A stretch of DNA of 64,000 nt from Betaproteobacteria bacterium RIFCSPLOWO2_02_FULL_63_19 (GTDB taxonomy: Bacteria; Pseudomonadota; Gammaproteobacteria; Burkholderiales; SG8-39): assembly GCA_001770415.1 (NCBI GenBank), contig MEQX01000004.1:34523-98522 (forward strand). The letters are read 5' to 3'. Every line of letters starts with the position of its first letter. Position 1 is the first letter of the stretch. Positions 9,592 through 20,011 of the stretch are shown here, piece by piece. Under the pieces are notes generated by a model. It was not told the DNA's origin. It saw only the letters and a list, made by a program, of their open reading frames with translations, and did no database searches. A program made the translations under genes and the position numbers.

Positions 9592-10083
9592 TTACCGGTA
9601 TGCAGCGTCCTTGGCCCGATCACGGGCAATCTGCTCTTCGTACCTGTCGCCAATCGCAAGCAGCATTTCTTTGGTGAAATAAAGATCGCTGCGTCTCTCG
9701 CCATGAAACTCAAAGATGTTGGTCTCCACGATGGCATCGACCGGACATGCCTCCTCGCAGAAGCCACAGAAAATGCACTTGGCCATGTCTATGTCGTAGC
9801 GGGTGGTGCGTCGTGTTCCATCGCCGCGCTCGGCTGTCTCTATCGTGATGGCCATCGCCGGGCATACGGCCTCGCAGAGCTTGCAGCCGATGCATCGCTC
9901 CTCGCCATTGGGATAGCGGCGAAGCGCATGCAGGCCACGGAAGCGCGGGCTCAGAGGCGTTTTCTGCTCCGGATAGAGCACGGTGATCTTGCGATTGAAA
10001 AGGTGCCGGCCGGTAACGGCCATGCCCTTCAAGAGTTCAAGAAGGAGGTAGGTCTTGAAGAAGCCGCGGATGCGTTCAATCAT
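9592..10083 (-). CDS. nuoI: NADH-quinone oxidoreductase subunit I (2x 4Fe-4S)
   Basis: A 163-aa peripheral-arm subunit carrying clusters N6a and N6b. Two ferredoxin-type motifs are complete: Cys64/67/70/74 ([12 protein letters not shown]) and Cys103/106/109/113 ([12 protein letters not shown]). The N-terminal helix anchors it at the membrane near NuoH. Its ATG shares its A with the TGA of the preceding 36-codon spacer ORF (TGATG). Confidence 0.97.
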   Translation of the reverse strand: MIERIRGFFKTYLLLELLKGMAVTGRHLFNRKITVLYPEQKTPLSPRFRGLHALRRYPNGEERCIGCKLCEAVCPAMAITIETAERGDGTRRTTRYDIDMAKCIFCGFCEEACPVDAIVETNIFEFHGERRSDLYFTKEMLLAIGDRYEEQIARDRAKDAAYR

Positions 10084-10193
10084 CAGCGTCGCCTCCGCAC
10101 TAGTCGACTAAGGCCAGCGCCAGGCTGTCGGCTCCTGGCCGCATTCGCTTTGCTCGCATCCCCGCTTCGCGGGGGCCCTGCTCGGTGGCTCAT
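10083..10193 (-). CDS. putative 36-aa ORF in nuoH-nuoI spacer, coupled to nuoI
   Basis: A 36-codon ORF that starts 10 bp after the nuoH stop and terminates in TGATG on the nuoI start codon. Its N-terminus [17 protein letters not shown] parallels the ORF in the nuoK-nuoL spacer; the C-termini diverge and here end in an Arg run. No known domain. It is either a duplicated coupling peptide or a repeat that is incidentally translatable. Confidence 0.4.
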   Translation of the reverse strand: MSHRAGPPRSGDASKANAARSRQPGAGLSRLVRRRR

Positions 10194-10194
10194 G
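10143..10194. repeat. intergenic palindromic repeat, copy 2 (nuoH-nuoI spacer)
   Basis: Second copy of the 52-bp unit seen at 8545-8596, with the hairpin CCCCGCTTCGCGGGG. The loop bases differ from copy 1 while the pairing of the stem is kept. It lies in the same orientation relative to the operon and just after the upstream stop codon, as in copy 1. Confidence 0.65.
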
Positions 10195-10203
10195 CGTCCC
10201 CCC

Positions 10204-11301
10204 CTATTTGAATATCGACCACGGCGTCTGCATCCATCCGGCGATCACGACCAGCCACACCAAGGTGACTGGTATGAAGACCTTCCAGCCCAGCCGCATG
10301 ATCTGGTCGTAGCGATAACGCGGAAACGTCGCCCTGAACCAGAGGTATAGCGAAAAGATGAAAAAGACCTTGATCAGCAGCCACAGGATGGGCGGGACCC
10401 AGTTGAAAATGACGCTGTCGATCGGAGACGCCCAGCCGCCGAAGAACATGATCGCCGTCAGGAAGGCGATGAGGATCATGTTCGAATATTCCGCGAGCAT
10501 GAATTGCGCGTACGCCATGCCGGAGTATTCGACCATGTGGCCCGCGACGATTTCCGATTCGCCTTCGACGACGTCGAAGGGGGCCCGGTTTGTCTCTGCG
10601 ACCCCGGAGATGAAATACACGAGCAGCATCGGTGCGAGCGGCAGCCAGTTCCATGACAGGAAATTGAGCCCCATGTCGGCGAACATGCCACGCCCCTGCT
10701 GCGCGACGATTGCGGAGAGGTTGAGGCTTTGCGATACGAGAAGCACGCAGACCAGCGCGAAACCCATCGCGATTTCGTAAGAGACGATCTGTGCTGCCGA
10801 GCGCATCGCTCCGAGAAACGCGTACTTGGAATTGGACGCCCACCCGGAAATGATCACCCCGTAGACGCCGAGCGAGGTCATCGCAATCAGGTAAAGCAGG
10901 CCCGCATTGAGGTCCGCCAACACCACTTCCGGGCTGAACGGCATTACCGCCCAGGCCGCGAATGCCGGTGTGATCGCCAGCACGGGTCCAAGCACGAACA
11001 TGAACTTGTTCGCGCCGCTGGGCACGATGATTTCCTTCAGCAGCAGCTTGATCCCGTCGGCGATCGGCTGAAGCAATCCATAGGGGCCGACGCGAATCGG
11101 CCCGCGCCGGACCTGCATCCAACCGATCAACCAGCGCTCCCACAGGGTGCCATAAGCCACCGCGAGCTGGACCGGCACGACGATGCACGCTATCAGGATC
11201 AGCGTCTTGACCAGAGTATAGAGATGCCCCCCCAGCGTGGGTCCGAACCACTGCTGCGACATCGCGAGCAGTTGGGCGGGCAATTGAGACAACATTTCCA
11301 T
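10204..11301 (-). CDS. nuoH: NADH-quinone oxidoreductase subunit H
   Basis: A 365-aa membrane subunit forming the quinone-binding junction with the peripheral arm. It shows the family segments [43 protein letters not shown] (acidic quinone-site loop) and [14 protein letters not shown]. About eight TM helices are present. The start codon immediately follows the nuoG stop. Confidence 0.97.
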   Translation of the reverse strand: MEMLSQLPAQLLAMSQQWFGPTLGGHLYTLVKTLILIACIVVPVQLAVAYGTLWERWLIGWMQVRRGPIRVGPYGLLQPIADGIKLLLKEIIVPSGANKFMFVLGPVLAITPAFAAWAVMPFSPEVVLADLNAGLLYLIAMTSLGVYGVIISGWASNSKYAFLGAMRSAAQIVSYEIAMGFALVCVLLVSQSLNLSAIVAQQGRGMFADMGLNFLSWNWLPLAPMLLVYFISGVAETNRAPFDVVEGESEIVAGHMVEYSGMAYAQFMLAEYSNMILIAFLTAIMFFGGWASPIDSVIFNWVPPILWLLIKVFFIFSLYLWFRATFPRYRYDQIMRLGWKVFIPVTLVWLVVIAGWMQTPWSIFK

Positions 11302-13683
11302 CTAGGCCCGCTCCACCAGGGTGATCTCACCGAGCATCGCGCCCAACGTCGCGCTCGCAGGATGACCTGCGGCGATTCGCACGCAGTCCGCCGGCAGCAG
11401 GTCGTCGATCCCCAGCTCCAATACCGCCTCGCCGCCACCCTGACGCACCCTTACCTTCAAACCGGCCTCGACCCCGAGTCTTGCCGCGAGCGCCGCATTC
11501 ATCCACGCCTTTGGCGGTTGCGCATCATGGGTTTGCTGCAGCGAATCCGCGCGGCGCACGATGGGATCGGTGAAATAGATCGGCACATCGGCCACGCGTT
11601 GCAGAATGCCGGCAACCTGCGATTCACGTACCGATTCCGTACCCGCGTTCAAACTCCGCTCAAGACCAGCGACTCGATTGTCCAGCCGGGCCGCGACGTT
11701 GTCGGGCGTGCAGACCTCGTCGCGCACCTGCTCGCTTGTGTCGTAGTCGAAGCCCGCGATGTCCATCAGGTTTCCAAGCACGCGAAGCACCTTCCATGCC
11801 GGCCTTGCGTCGGCGAACGGGCGCACGACACCGTTGAAGCCCTGCATGCGACCCTCGGTATTGACAAACGTGCCAGAAGTCTCGGTGAAAGGCGCGATGG
11901 GTAACAACACGTGCGCGTAATCCTCGGCACCGGTGCTGTAGGCAGACATCGCGACAACGAAATCCGCCGAGCGCATGGCGCTTAGCGCCGCGCTTGGATC
12001 GCCGCAATCAAGTTCCGGCTCGATTCCGAGCAACAGGTACGCCTTGCGCGACCCCTTCCCGCCGTCTCCGAGCATTGCGCGCGCGTTCAATCCGCCGCCA
12101 GCGGGCGTGCAGCCCGCCAAGTAACCGCCGACGCTGTTGGCCGCTTCGCCGAGGTAGCCGAATCGAGCATCCAGAATTTCCGCGAGCATCTGCACGAGCG
12201 CGTGCAGGCGCGTTGCCTGCGGATGTTGCTGCGCGGTGTTTCCCAGGAACAGTCCCGTGTTGCTGCCGGTGGCAAGACTCGCCGCGACCGCCCTGGCCGC
12301 CGCGCTGACATTCGCGCCGGCCGCGAGGGGCGGCACCTGCCTGCCCTTCGCCTCCGCGGCGGCACTGACTATCTGGGCAAGCGTGTCCGCAAGCGCATTC
12401 GGCGAGCAAACGATCTTGTTTGCCAGCGCGATCAGTGGGTCGTCGCCGGCCACATGAACGAGATTCACCTGCTGACCACGCTTTGCCGCCTGGCGCAGAC
12501 GAGCGGCGATAAGCGGATGGTCCTTGCGCAGGAACGAGCCTACGACCAGCACTCGGTCGAGCGCGCCGAGTTCGGCAATCTTCATTCCCAGCCAGGGCGC
12601 TCCGGACCGCTTGCCGTCGATGGAAAAGTCCGTCTGACGCAGGCGGAAATCGACGTTCTCGCTGCCAAGACCGCGCATGAACTTCGCAAGAAGCGCCATT
12701 TCCTCGAGGGTGGAATGTGGACTCGCGAGCGCACCGATCTGCTCGGCACCATATTGCGATCGGACAGCTTTGAGCCGCGTTGCGACGTAATCGAGCGCTT
12801 CCTGCCACTGGACCTCGCGCCAGGTGCAGCCCTCGCGCAACATCGGCTTGGCGAGGCGGGCCTCCGAGTTCAATCCCTCATAGGAGAAGCGGTCCTTGTC
12901 TGATATCCAGCACTCATTGATCTCTTCGTTCTCGAGCGGCAGTACGCGCATGACCCTGCTGTGCTTGACCTGGACCTCGAGATTGGTGCCCAACCCGTCG
13001 TGGGGACTTACCGACTTGCGTCGAGCGAGTTCCCACGTGCGTGCGCTGTAACGGAAGGGTTTGGAGGTGAGAGCCCCCACCGGGCAGATGTCGATCATGT
13101 TGCCCGAGAGCTCCGAATCGACCGAGCGGCCGACGAAGCTCATGATCTCCGAATGTTCTCCGCGGCCCTTCATGCCCAGTTCCATGATGCCGGCGATTTC
13201 CTGGCCAAAGCGCACACAGCGGGTGCAATGGATGCAGCGGCTCATTTCCTCCATGGAAACGAGCGGACCTACGCTCTTGTGCAGCACCACGCGCTTTTCC
13301 TCGGCGTAGCGCGACTGACCCTTGCCGTATCCCACGGCCAGATCTTGAAGCTGGCACTCGCCGCCCTGGTCGCAGATGGGACAGTCCAGCGGATGATTGA
13401 TGAGCAGGAACTCCATCACGCTATTTTGCGCATTGCGCGCGGGCTCGGACTGCGTCCACACCTTCATGCCCTCAGCGACCGGCGTTGCACAGGCTGGCAT
13501 CGGCTTGGGCGCCTTTTCGACCTGAACCAGGCACATGCGACAGTTCGCCGCTATGGAGAGCTTCTTGTGATAGCAGAAATGCGGTACGAAGATACCCAGG
13601 CGGGCAGCAGCATCCATGACGGTCGAGCCCTGCGGCACCTCGACCGCGCGACCGTCCACTTCAAGTTTAAGCAATGCCGTCAT
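11302..13683 (-). CDS. nuoG: NADH-quinone oxidoreductase subunit G
   Basis: A 793-aa iron-sulfur subunit. The N-terminal 2Fe-2S site is Cys37/48/51/65; the His-Cys cluster is His97 with Cys101/104/110; a 4Fe-4S site uses Cys150/153/156/200. A molybdopterin-oxidoreductase-like domain without obvious cofactor function follows. The fourth 4Fe-4S set (N7) of E. coli-type NuoG is not evident near residue 230. The start overlaps the nuoF stop (ATGA). Confidence 0.96.
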   Translation of the reverse strand: MTALLKLEVDGRAVEVPQGSTVMDAAARLGIFVPHFCYHKKLSIAANCRMCLVQVEKAPKPMPACATPVAEGMKVWTQSEPARNAQNSVMEFLLINHPLDCPICDQGGECQLQDLAVGYGKGQSRYAEEKRVVLHKSVGPLVSMEEMSRCIHCTRCVRFGQEIAGIMELGMKGRGEHSEIMSFVGRSVDSELSGNMIDICPVGALTSKPFRYSARTWELARRKSVSPHDGLGTNLEVQVKHSRVMRVLPLENEEINECWISDKDRFSYEGLNSEARLAKPMLREGCTWREVQWQEALDYVATRLKAVRSQYGAEQIGALASPHSTLEEMALLAKFMRGLGSENVDFRLRQTDFSIDGKRSGAPWLGMKIAELGALDRVLVVGSFLRKDHPLIAARLRQAAKRGQQVNLVHVAGDDPLIALANKIVCSPNALADTLAQIVSAAAEAKGRQVPPLAAGANVSAAARAVAASLATGSNTGLFLGNTAQQHPQATRLHALVQMLAEILDARFGYLGEAANSVGGYLAGCTPAGGGLNARAMLGDGGKGSRKAYLLLGIEPELDCGDPSAALSAMRSADFVVAMSAYSTGAEDYAHVLLPIAPFTETSGTFVNTEGRMQGFNGVVRPFADARPAWKVLRVLGNLMDIAGFDYDTSEQVRDEVCTPDNVAARLDNRVAGLERSLNAGTESVRESQVAGILQRVADVPIYFTDPIVRRADSLQQTHDAQPPKAWMNAALAARLGVEAGLKVRVRQGGGEAVLELGIDDLLPADCVRIAAGHPASATLGAMLGEITLVERA

Positions 13684-15011
13684 GCCGCGGCCTTCGACGC
13701 TCCGTGCGCACCTACGAGGCAGCGCTTGTGATCAATGTGATACTGAAATTCATCGCGGAAATGCTGTACGAAACTCCGCACGGGTAACGCCGCCGCGTCG
13801 CCCAGCGCGCAAATGGTGCGTCCCATGATGTTCTCGGCGACGTTGGAGAGCAGGTCGAGGTCTTCCTGGCGTCCGCGTCCTGACTCGATCCGATGCACGA
13901 CCCGGTACATCCACCCCGTGCCTTCCCTGCACGGTGTGCACTGCCCGCAGGATTCCTCGTAATAGAAATACGACAGGCGCTCCAGCGCACGCACCATGCA
14001 GGTCGTATCATCCATGACAATCACAGCTCCGGAGCCCAGCATCGAGCCTGCCTTGGCGATCGCGTCGTAATCCAGGTCCGTCTGCATCATGACGTGTCCC
14101 GGGACCACCGGTGCCGATGAACCGCCGGGGATCACGGCCTTTATTTCGCGGCCGCCGCGCATTCCACCGGCCATTTCCAGCAGCTTTGCAAACGGTGTAC
14201 CGAGGCGCACTTCGTAGTTCCCCGGGCGCTCTACGTGACCCGACACCGAAAACAGTTTCGTGCCGCCGTTGTTCGGCCGGCCCAGCTCTAAATACGCCTG
14301 ACCGCCGTTGAGAATGATCCACGGGACGGAAGCGAAGGTTTCCGTATTGTTGATCGTGGTCGGCTTGCCGTAGAGTCCATAACTCGCCGGGAACGGCGGC
14401 CTGAAGCGCGGCTGGCCCTTCTTGCCCTCTATCGATTCCAGCAGCGCCGTTTCCTCGCCGCAGATGTAGGCGCCGTAACCGTGATGTGCGTACAGCTCGA
14501 ACGAAAAGTCGCTGCCGAGTATGTTCTTCCCGATGTAGCCCGCTGCGCGCGCCTCGGCTATCGCCTCCTCGAAGCGCTGGTAGATGTCCCAGATCTCCCC
14601 GTGTATGTAGTTGTAGCCTGCCGTCGAGCCGGTCGCGTAGATCCCGATCGCCATGCCCTCGATCACCTGATGCGGGTTGTAACGCAGAATGTCGCGATCC
14701 TTGAAGGTTCCGGGTTCGCCCTCGTCGGAGTTGCACACCATGTACTTCGCCCCGGGTGCCTGGCGCGGCATGAAGCTCCATTTCAGGCCGGTGGGAAACC
14801 CTGCGCCACCCCGGCCACGCAGCGCCGATTTCTTCACCTCGGCTATGATCGTTTCGGGCGCGATTTTTTCGGCGAGTATCTTCTTCAACGCGCCGTAGCC
14901 GCCACGCGATTCATAGTCCTTCAGCCTCCAGTTCTCGCCGTTTATACCCTTCATCAGGACGGCATCGGCTCCATAGATGGCGGGATCGAAGGGTGGGTGC
15001 GCGGAATTCAT
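13680..15011 (-). CDS. nuoF: NADH-quinone oxidoreductase subunit F (NADH/FMN-binding)
   Basis: A 443-aa NADH-oxidising subunit. The FMN/NADH glycine-rich segment [13 protein letters not shown] is at 67-79, and cluster N3 is Cys355/358/361 ([12 protein letters not shown]) with Cys401. The start was set at the ATG overlapping the nuoE stop (ATGA); a longer frame upstream adds 40 Arg-rich residues that are shadow of nuoE. Confidence 0.97.
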   Translation of the reverse strand: MNSAHPPFDPAIYGADAVLMKGINGENWRLKDYESRGGYGALKKILAEKIAPETIIAEVKKSALRGRGGAGFPTGLKWSFMPRQAPGAKYMVCNSDEGEPGTFKDRDILRYNPHQVIEGMAIGIYATGSTAGYNYIHGEIWDIYQRFEEAIAEARAAGYIGKNILGSDFSFELYAHHGYGAYICGEETALLESIEGKKGQPRFRPPFPASYGLYGKPTTINNTETFASVPWIILNGGQAYLELGRPNNGGTKLFSVSGHVERPGNYEVRLGTPFAKLLEMAGGMRGGREIKAVIPGGSSAPVVPGHVMMQTDLDYDAIAKAGSMLGSGAVIVMDDTTCMVRALERLSYFYYEESCGQCTPCREGTGWMYRVVHRIESGRGRQEDLDLLSNVAENIMGRTICALGDAAALPVRSFVQHFRDEFQYHIDHKRCLVGAHGASKAAA

Positions 15012-15496
15012 TTCTGTTGCTCGGCAAGCAGCTTGTCGATCAATTTGTCTATTGCGTCGGGCGTCATGAAGCTGGTCATCGTCTTGTTGTTCACCAGCAT
15101 CACGGGCGCGTCGCCGCAAGCCCCGAAACATTCGCCTTGCTTGAGCGTAAAGCGCCCGTCGGGTGTCGTCTCGTTCCAGTCAATACCAAGTTTCTTCTTC
15201 AGATGCTCTGCAGACTCGACGGCACCCGAAAGGGCACAGGGCAGGTTCGTGCACACGCAAAGCTTGTGCTTGCCGACGGGCGCCAGATCGTACATGGCAT
15301 AGAACGTGGCCACCTCATAGACGGCGATCGAGGGCATGCCCAGGTAACCCGCAACGAAGTCCATGACCTCGGTCGAAAGATGGCCTTTTTCCTCCTGCGC
15401 CAGGGCAAGCGCCGCCATGATTGCAGATTGCTTCCGGTCGACAGGGTACTTGGCGACCTCGGCGTCGATCTTCTTCAGGGATTGATCAGAAAGCAT
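15008..15496 (-). CDS. nuoE: NADH-quinone oxidoreductase subunit E
   Basis: A 162-aa thioredoxin-fold subunit of the NADH dehydrogenase module. It holds 2Fe-2S cluster N1a through Cys82, Cys87, Cys123 and Cys127 (VCTNLPC...[11 protein letters not shown]). The start shares its A with the nuoD stop (TGATG) and the stop overlaps nuoF. Confidence 0.97.
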   Translation of the reverse strand: MLSDQSLKKIDAEVAKYPVDRKQSAIMAALALAQEEKGHLSTEVMDFVAGYLGMPSIAVYEVATFYAMYDLAPVGKHKLCVCTNLPCALSGAVESAEHLKKKLGIDWNETTPDGRFTLKQGECFGACGDAPVMLVNNKTMTSFMTPDAIDKLIDKLLAEQQK

Positions 15497-16749
15497 CAGC
15501 GGTCGATCTCGCCAAAAACGATATCCATGGTGCCGATGATCGCCACCGCATCGGCGAGCATATGCCCCTTCGCCATGTAGCTCAGCGATGAGAGGTGCGG
15601 GTACCCAGGTGCCCGGATCTTCAGCCGATAAGGCTTGTTGGCGCCGTCGGAAACGACATAAATGCCGAACTCCCCCTTCGGATGCTCGATTGCGGCGTAG
15701 GTCTCGCCTTCGGGGACGTGCATACCCTCGGTGAAAAGCTTGAAATGGTGTATCAGTTCTTCCATATTGCTTTTCATTTCGACGCGCGAAGGCGGCGCTA
15801 TCTTGTGGTTGTCGGTGATCACCGGACCCGGATTTTCACGCAGCCACTTGACGCACTGCCGAATGATCCGGTTGGATTGGCGCATTTCCTCGACGCGCAC
15901 CAGGTACCGATCATAGCAATCGCCATTGACACCGATGGGAATGTCGAAATCGAGGCGCTCGTACGCTGCATAGGGCTGTTTCTTGCGCAGGTCCCACTCT
16001 ATTCCGGAACCGCGCAGCATGGCCCCTGAATAACCCAGGTTGAGTGCCATTTCCGGCGGAACCACTCCGATTCCCACGGTACGCTGCTTCCAGATGCGGT
16101 TGTCGGTGAGCAGCGTTTCGTAATCGTCCACGCAATGCGGAAACCGCTTGGTGAAATCCTCGATGAAGTCGAGCAGGGTTCCGGTACGGTTCTCGTTCAG
16201 CTGCGTCGCCGAGCGCGCGCTGCGGTATTTCGAGACATCGTATTGCGGCATGCTATCGGGCAGATCGCGGTAGACGCCACCTGGCCGATAGTAGGCCGCG
16301 TGCATCCGGGCACCCGATACCGCCTCGTACATGTCGAACAGATCTTCGCGCTCCCGGAACGCATAGATGAACATGGTCATCGCGCCACAGTCCAGGCCGT
16401 GCGCGCCGATCCACAGCAGGTGGTTCAGCAGCCGCGTAATCTCGTCGAACATGACGCGCAGATACTTGGCCCGCAACGGCACCTCGATTCCGAGCAAGCG
16501 CTCGACCGCAAGCACGTACGCATGTTCATTGGCCATCATCGACATGTAATCCAGTCGATCCATGTACGGCAGCGTCTGCAGCCAGGTCTTGGTTTCGGCC
16601 AGTTTCTCGGTGGCGCGATGCAACAGCCCGATGTGCGGATCGGCGCGCATGATGACCTCGCCGTCGAGCTCGAGCACAAGGCGCAGCACACCATGCGCGG
16701 CCGGATGCTGCGGACCAAAATTGAGCGTGTAATTGCGGATCTCAGCCAT
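15496..16749 (-). CDS. nuoD: NADH-quinone oxidoreductase subunit D
   Basis: A 417-aa 49-kDa-type subunit related to the large subunit of NiFe hydrogenases. It forms the quinone-binding site with NuoB and NuoH and has no cluster of its own. Typical segments are [29 protein letters not shown] and the C-terminal DIVFGEIDR. It is not fused to NuoC, unlike in enterobacteria. TGATG junctions exist at both ends. Confidence 0.97.
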   Translation of the reverse strand: MAEIRNYTLNFGPQHPAAHGVLRLVLELDGEVIMRADPHIGLLHRATEKLAETKTWLQTLPYMDRLDYMSMMANEHAYVLAVERLLGIEVPLRAKYLRVMFDEITRLLNHLLWIGAHGLDCGAMTMFIYAFREREDLFDMYEAVSGARMHAAYYRPGGVYRDLPDSMPQYDVSKYRSARSATQLNENRTGTLLDFIEDFTKRFPHCVDDYETLLTDNRIWKQRTVGIGVVPPEMALNLGYSGAMLRGSGIEWDLRKKQPYAAYERLDFDIPIGVNGDCYDRYLVRVEEMRQSNRIIRQCVKWLRENPGPVITDNHKIAPPSRVEMKSNMEELIHHFKLFTEGMHVPEGETYAAIEHPKGEFGIYVVSDGANKPYRLKIRAPGYPHLSSLSYMAKGHMLADAVAIIGTMDIVFGEIDR

Positions 16750-17363
16750 CAGTCTTGCTTCCGCGGTCCCTCTTCGCCAAACGCTTCTTCACGAATGATC
16801 CGTGGGGTGACTTCTCGCGGCTCGATGCTGACCGGCTCGTAGATCACGCGTCGTTGCTCCGGGTCGTATCGCATCTCGACGTTGCCAGAGATCGGGAAAT
16901 CCTTGCGGAAAGGATGACCGATGAAACCGTAATCGGTGAGAATGCGACGCAGGTCCGGATGGCCCGAGAACATGATGCCATAGAGGTCGAAGGCCTCGCG
17001 CTCGTACCAGCCCGCGCTCGCCCAGACCGATGTCACTGATTCCACGACCGGGAATTCATCGTCCGAAACAAATACCTTCAGCCTCAGGCGCCGGTTGTGA
17101 GCCACCGAGAGTAGCTGCACCACAACGGCGAATCGCGCACCGTGCCACCGACCCTCGCCGTACTCCGAGTAGTCCACGCCGCACAGGTCCATGAGCTGTT
17201 CGAACCCGAGCGATGGCGTGTCGTGTAGCGCCCTGGCGACCGATGGATAGTCCTCGGCCTTGACCTCCAGCGCCAGTTCGCCGAGAGCCTCCGTCACGGA
17301 AACGATCTTGGCTCCGAACGCGGCCTCTAGATCCGCTTTGAGTCGTGCGATCCTTGTTGCCAT
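16749..17363 (-). CDS. nuoC: NADH-quinone oxidoreductase subunit C
   Basis: A 204-aa 30-kDa-type subunit of the connecting module. It carries the signature [20 protein letters not shown] and the GHPFRKDFP segment. Typical length; stop and nuoD start overlap as TGATG. A 56-bp spacer separates it from nuoB. Confidence 0.97.
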   Translation of the reverse strand: MATRIARLKADLEAAFGAKIVSVTEALGELALEVKAEDYPSVARALHDTPSLGFEQLMDLCGVDYSEYGEGRWHGARFAVVVQLLSVAHNRRLRLKVFVSDDEFPVVESVTSVWASAGWYEREAFDLYGIMFSGHPDLRRILTDYGFIGHPFRKDFPISGNVEMRYDPEQRRVIYEPVSIEPREVTPRIIREEAFGEEGPRKQD

Positions 17364-17419
17364 TATCTAGCGTTGGAAGAACTGAATGGGCGTGTGTGAG
17401 ATCTTGGGAAAGGCAATGG

Positions 17420-17899
17420 CTAACGCGCTATCGTATTGGTGCGTTTGATCTTGTTTTGCAGCTGCATCAAACCATAGATCAATGCCTCGGCGGTCGGCGG
17501 ACAACCGGGTACGTAGACGTCCACCGGCACGATGCGATCGCATCCGCGCACGACCGAGTAGGAATAGTGGTAATAACCCCCGCCATTGGCGCACGAACCC
17601 ATAGACACGACCCACCGGGGCTCGGCCATTTGGTCGTAGACCTTGCGCAGCGCCGGCGCCATCTTGTTGCACAGCGTCCCGGCAATTACCATCACATCGG
17701 CCTGCCTCGGGCTCGGACGAAACACGATGCCGAAGCGGTCCAGATCGTAGCGCGCGGCACCTGCATGCATCATCTCCACCGCACAGCACGCGAGTCCGAA
17801 CGTCATTGGCCACATCGAACCGGTTCGGGTCCAGTTAATGACCGTGTCTATGCTCGTGGTGATAAACCCTTCCCGCATCAGTCCTTCAGTAGCGCCCAT
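17420..17899 (-). CDS. nuoB: NADH-quinone oxidoreductase subunit B (cluster N2)
   Basis: A 159-aa subunit carrying the terminal 4Fe-4S cluster N2 that reduces quinone. The ligands are the adjacent Cys38-Cys39 (LACCAVEMM), Cys103 (GSCANGGG) and Cys133 ([11 protein letters not shown]). The start was moved to the ATG giving MGATEGLM, since GAGGGG lies about 5 bases upstream; a longer reading adds seven residues without support. Confidence 0.97.
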   Translation of the reverse strand: MGATEGLMREGFITTSIDTVINWTRTGSMWPMTFGLACCAVEMMHAGAARYDLDRFGIVFRPSPRQADVMVIAGTLCNKMAPALRKVYDQMAEPRWVVSMGSCANGGGYYHYSYSVVRGCDRIVPVDVYVPGCPPTAEALIYGLMQLQNKIKRTNTIAR

Positions 17900-17926
17900 G
17901 ATCACCCCTCTCTGCGGCAATTGCGG

Positions 17927-18295
17927 CTATTCCCATTCCAGCGCGCCCTTCATCCACTCGTAGACGAATCCGACCACCAGGATCGCGAGAAAAATCATCA
18001 TCGACACGAAACCGAACAATCCGATCTCGTTGAGCGTAACCGCCCAGGGAAACAGAAACGCGATCTCGAGGTCGAATAGAATGAACAGAATCGCCACGAG
18101 GTAATAGCGCACGTCGAACTTCATGCGCGCGTCTTCGAACGCTTCGAAGCCGCACTCGTAGGGAGAAAGTTTGTCGGGGTCGGGGCGGTTGTGCCCGAGC
18201 ATGAGGGAGATCATCCAACCCATGATCATCGGTGCCGCGCCGCCCAAAAAAGCGACGATGACGAACAGCAGAACCGGAAAGTAATTTTCCAGCAC
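17927..18295 (-). CDS. nuoA: NADH-quinone oxidoreductase subunit A
   Basis: A 122-aa membrane subunit with three TM helices and the conserved loop [23 protein letters not shown] (split here only by its length; key residues ECGFE and MKFDVRYYL). A GTG start is preferred because it gives the family N-terminus [10 protein letters not shown] and has AAGG eight bases upstream. A TTG five codons earlier is the alternative. First gene of the nuo operon. A short GCGTGGC/GCCACGC hairpin at 18321-18339 lies in its leader. Confidence 0.94.
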   Translation of the reverse strand: MLENYFPVLLFVIVAFLGGAAPMIMGWMISLMLGHNRPDPDKLSPYECGFEAFEDARMKFDVRYYLVAILFILFDLEIAFLFPWAVTLNEIGLFGFVSMMIFLAILVVGFVYEWMKGALEWE

Positions 18296-18383
18296 CGGTG
18301 CTACCTTCAATTACCCGGCGGCGTGGCCGAACGCCACGCTCCGCATCTGCCTCAGCTTGCACACGCTACGGAATCCTCTTTCC

Positions 18384-18430
18384 AAAAAAAAGGGTTGGAT
18401 TCAAGCCATCACGGCTTGCAATCCAATCCC
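18384..18430 (-). terminator. rho-independent terminator between tRNA-Leu and nuoA
   Basis: Read on the minus strand, a long imperfect stem (GGCTTG/CAAGCC core extended by AATCC and CCC pairings, with small bulges and an ATCAC-type loop) is followed by eight consecutive T. This is a strong intrinsic terminator. It should end the tpiA-secG-tRNA-Leu transcript and implies that nuoA has its own promoter in the roughly 90 bp that follow, or depends on readthrough. Confidence 0.8.
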
Positions 18431-18447
18431 TCCTTTTGTCAGCGAAA

Positions 18448-18522
18448 TCACGCAAGGCTCGCATCCCCGCCGACAGAGTCCCTGCCCTGCGGACCGGCTT
18501 CGGTCACACCATGCGCCTTCAT
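18448..18522 (-). other. 24-codon ORF / repeat-core copy 3, downstream of tRNA-Leu
   Basis: A short ORF (N-terminus MKAHGVTEAGPQGR, then GGDASLA and stop) lies between tRNA-Leu and the terminator. It contains the 14-bp core GCGGGGATGCGAGC at 18457-18470, also present in the two repeats inside the nuo operon, and again spells Gly-Asp-Ala-Ser in frame. Outside the core the similarity is weak. Probably a diverged member of the same repeat class; coding status is doubtful. Confidence 0.3.
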
Positions 18523-18541
18523 GCATTGTTCTTCATCTAAA

Positions 18542-18626
18542 TGGTGCCGACGGAGAGACTCGAACTCTCACAGCTTTCGCCACCGCCCCCTCAAGACGGC
18601 GTGTCTACCAATTTCACCACGTCGGC
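18542..18626 (-). tRNA. tRNA-Leu (anticodon GAG)
   Basis: An 85-nt tRNA with encoded CCA. The acceptor stem GCCGACG/CGTCGGC pairs perfectly over 7 bp with discriminator A. The D-arm contains AAATTGGTAGAC, the anticodon stem CCGTC/GGCGG holds loop TTGAGGG with anticodon GAG, a long class II variable arm is present, and the T-arm has GTTCGAGTC. It lies between secG and the nuo operon, a place often occupied by tRNA-Leu in betaproteobacteria. Confidence 0.96.
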
Positions 18627-18697
18627 ATGAACGGACTTGAAACGCGGCCGTGTCGGCTATGCGACCCATTGCCACGCCCCAAACGCGCGCCATTGTA

Positions 18698-19105
18698 CTA
18701 CTTCGGTACCTCGTCTGCCTTCGATCTTCCGGTGCTGCCCTTGTCGGCCGCAGAATCCGCGCCGGCAGCCGTCGCCTTCGAAGCCTCGGGCCGTGCCGGC
18801 TCCGACGGCACAGGCACCGACGGCAGTTCCTTTACCGATTCCATAACGCCGCCCCCAACCGCGGGACGATGCGTGGCCTGATACGCGAGTCCCAGACTGG
18901 TCATGAAGAAGATCGCAGCGAAAATCGCTGTCGTGCGCGAGAGAAAATTCGCCGATCCCGTCGCACCAAAAAGACTTCCAGAGGCGCCACTGCCGAAAGC
19001 CGCTCCCATGTCGGCGCCTTTCCCGTGCTGCAACAGAACCAGCCCGATGATCGCAAGGGCTGCAATCACATGAACAACTAGTAACGCTATCAGCCAGATA
19101 TCCAT
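18698..19105 (-). CDS. secG: preprotein translocase subunit SecG
   Basis: A 135-aa inner-membrane subunit of SecYEG. Two TM helices flank the conserved cytosolic loop LLQHGKGADMGAAFGSGASG. SLFGATGSANFLSRTTA follows, as in the family. The C-terminal tail (about residues 85-135) is Pro/Ala/Ser-rich and low complexity, longer than in E. coli (110 aa). It starts 12 bp after tpiA. Confidence 0.95.
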   Translation of the reverse strand: MDIWLIALLVVHVIAALAIIGLVLLQHGKGADMGAAFGSGASGSLFGATGSANFLSRTTAIFAAIFFMTSLGLAYQATHRPAVGGGVMESVKELPSVPVPSEPARPEASKATAAGADSAADKGSTGRSKADEVPK

Positions 19106-19117
19106 TCAAATCCCGTT

Positions 19118-19876
19118 TCAGTGAGTCGCGCCCGCTTCGCATATTGCGACGAAATCGTCGGCGACGAGGGCGGCGCCGCCGATCAAACCGCCATCGACGT
19201 CAGGCATTGCGAACAATTCCCTGGCGTTGTCCGGCTTGACACTGCCTCCATAAAGAATCGACAGTCCCGCAGCCAGGCTCTTGTCGCGCCCGGCCACCAG
19301 CCCACGGATATACTCGTGCGCGCCCTGGGCCTGCGCGGGCGTCGCCGTCTTTCCTGTGCCGATCGCCCAGACCGGCTCATAAGCTATTGCCGCGTTCTCA
19401 ATCGCGGAGACGCCCGCCGAATTCAACACCGCCTCGAGTTGGCGCCCAACGACCGCCTGGGTATCGCCGCGATCTCGTTGTTCCAGCGTCTCCCCGACGC
19501 ACAATATCGGCGTCAGACCCGCACGCTGCGCAGCCATGAATTTGGCCGCAACCTGCTGGTCGGTTTCGCCATACAGGCCACGCCGCTCCGAATGGCCGAC
19601 GATGACATACCGACAGCCAAACTCACGCAGCATCGCGCCCGAAACCTCTCCCGTGTAAGCTCCGACATCATGCTCGCTCAGGTTCTGTGCGCCCCAGGAA
19701 ATTGCCGAGCCCGCAAGCGAAGTTGCCACCTGATACAGATAGGGAAAGGGCGAACATACCGCATACCCTATTCCGTCCCTCGAACCAAGCCGTGCCTTGA
19801 GGGCATCGAGCAGCGCCTGGTTAGCCGCGAGGCTTCCATGCATTTTCCAGTTGCCAGCCACAAGCACGGCGCGCAT
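19118..19876 (-). CDS. tpiA: triosephosphate isomerase
   Basis: A 252-aa TIM-barrel enzyme interconverting dihydroxyacetone phosphate and glyceraldehyde-3-phosphate. The catalytic residues are Lys11 (GNWKM), His95 (IVGHSERR) and Glu167 (AYEPVWAIGTG). The phosphate-binding YGGSV loop is near the C-terminus. Head of the tpiA-secG-tRNA-Leu unit. Confidence 0.97.
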   Translation of the reverse strand: MRAVLVAGNWKMHGSLAANQALLDALKARLGSRDGIGYAVCSPFPYLYQVATSLAGSAISWGAQNLSEHDVGAYTGEVSGAMLREFGCRYVIVGHSERRGLYGETDQQVAAKFMAAQRAGLTPILCVGETLEQRDRGDTQAVVGRQLEAVLNSAGVSAIENAAIAYEPVWAIGTGKTATPAQAQGAHEYIRGLVAGRDKSLAAGLSILYGGSVKPDNARELFAMPDVDGGLIGGAALVADDFVAICEAGATH

Positions 19877-20011
19877 GGTTTACGCTGCTGTTCCCGAGTG
19901 AAAACTCAAGCGCGCATTTTAGCTTCCCTGCGCTAGATGGGTCAATCAAAGTGACGGAAAAATCAGGCGATTCGCGTTCAATCGCTGCGTTATCGGAATA
20001 CTGTCTGTTGG

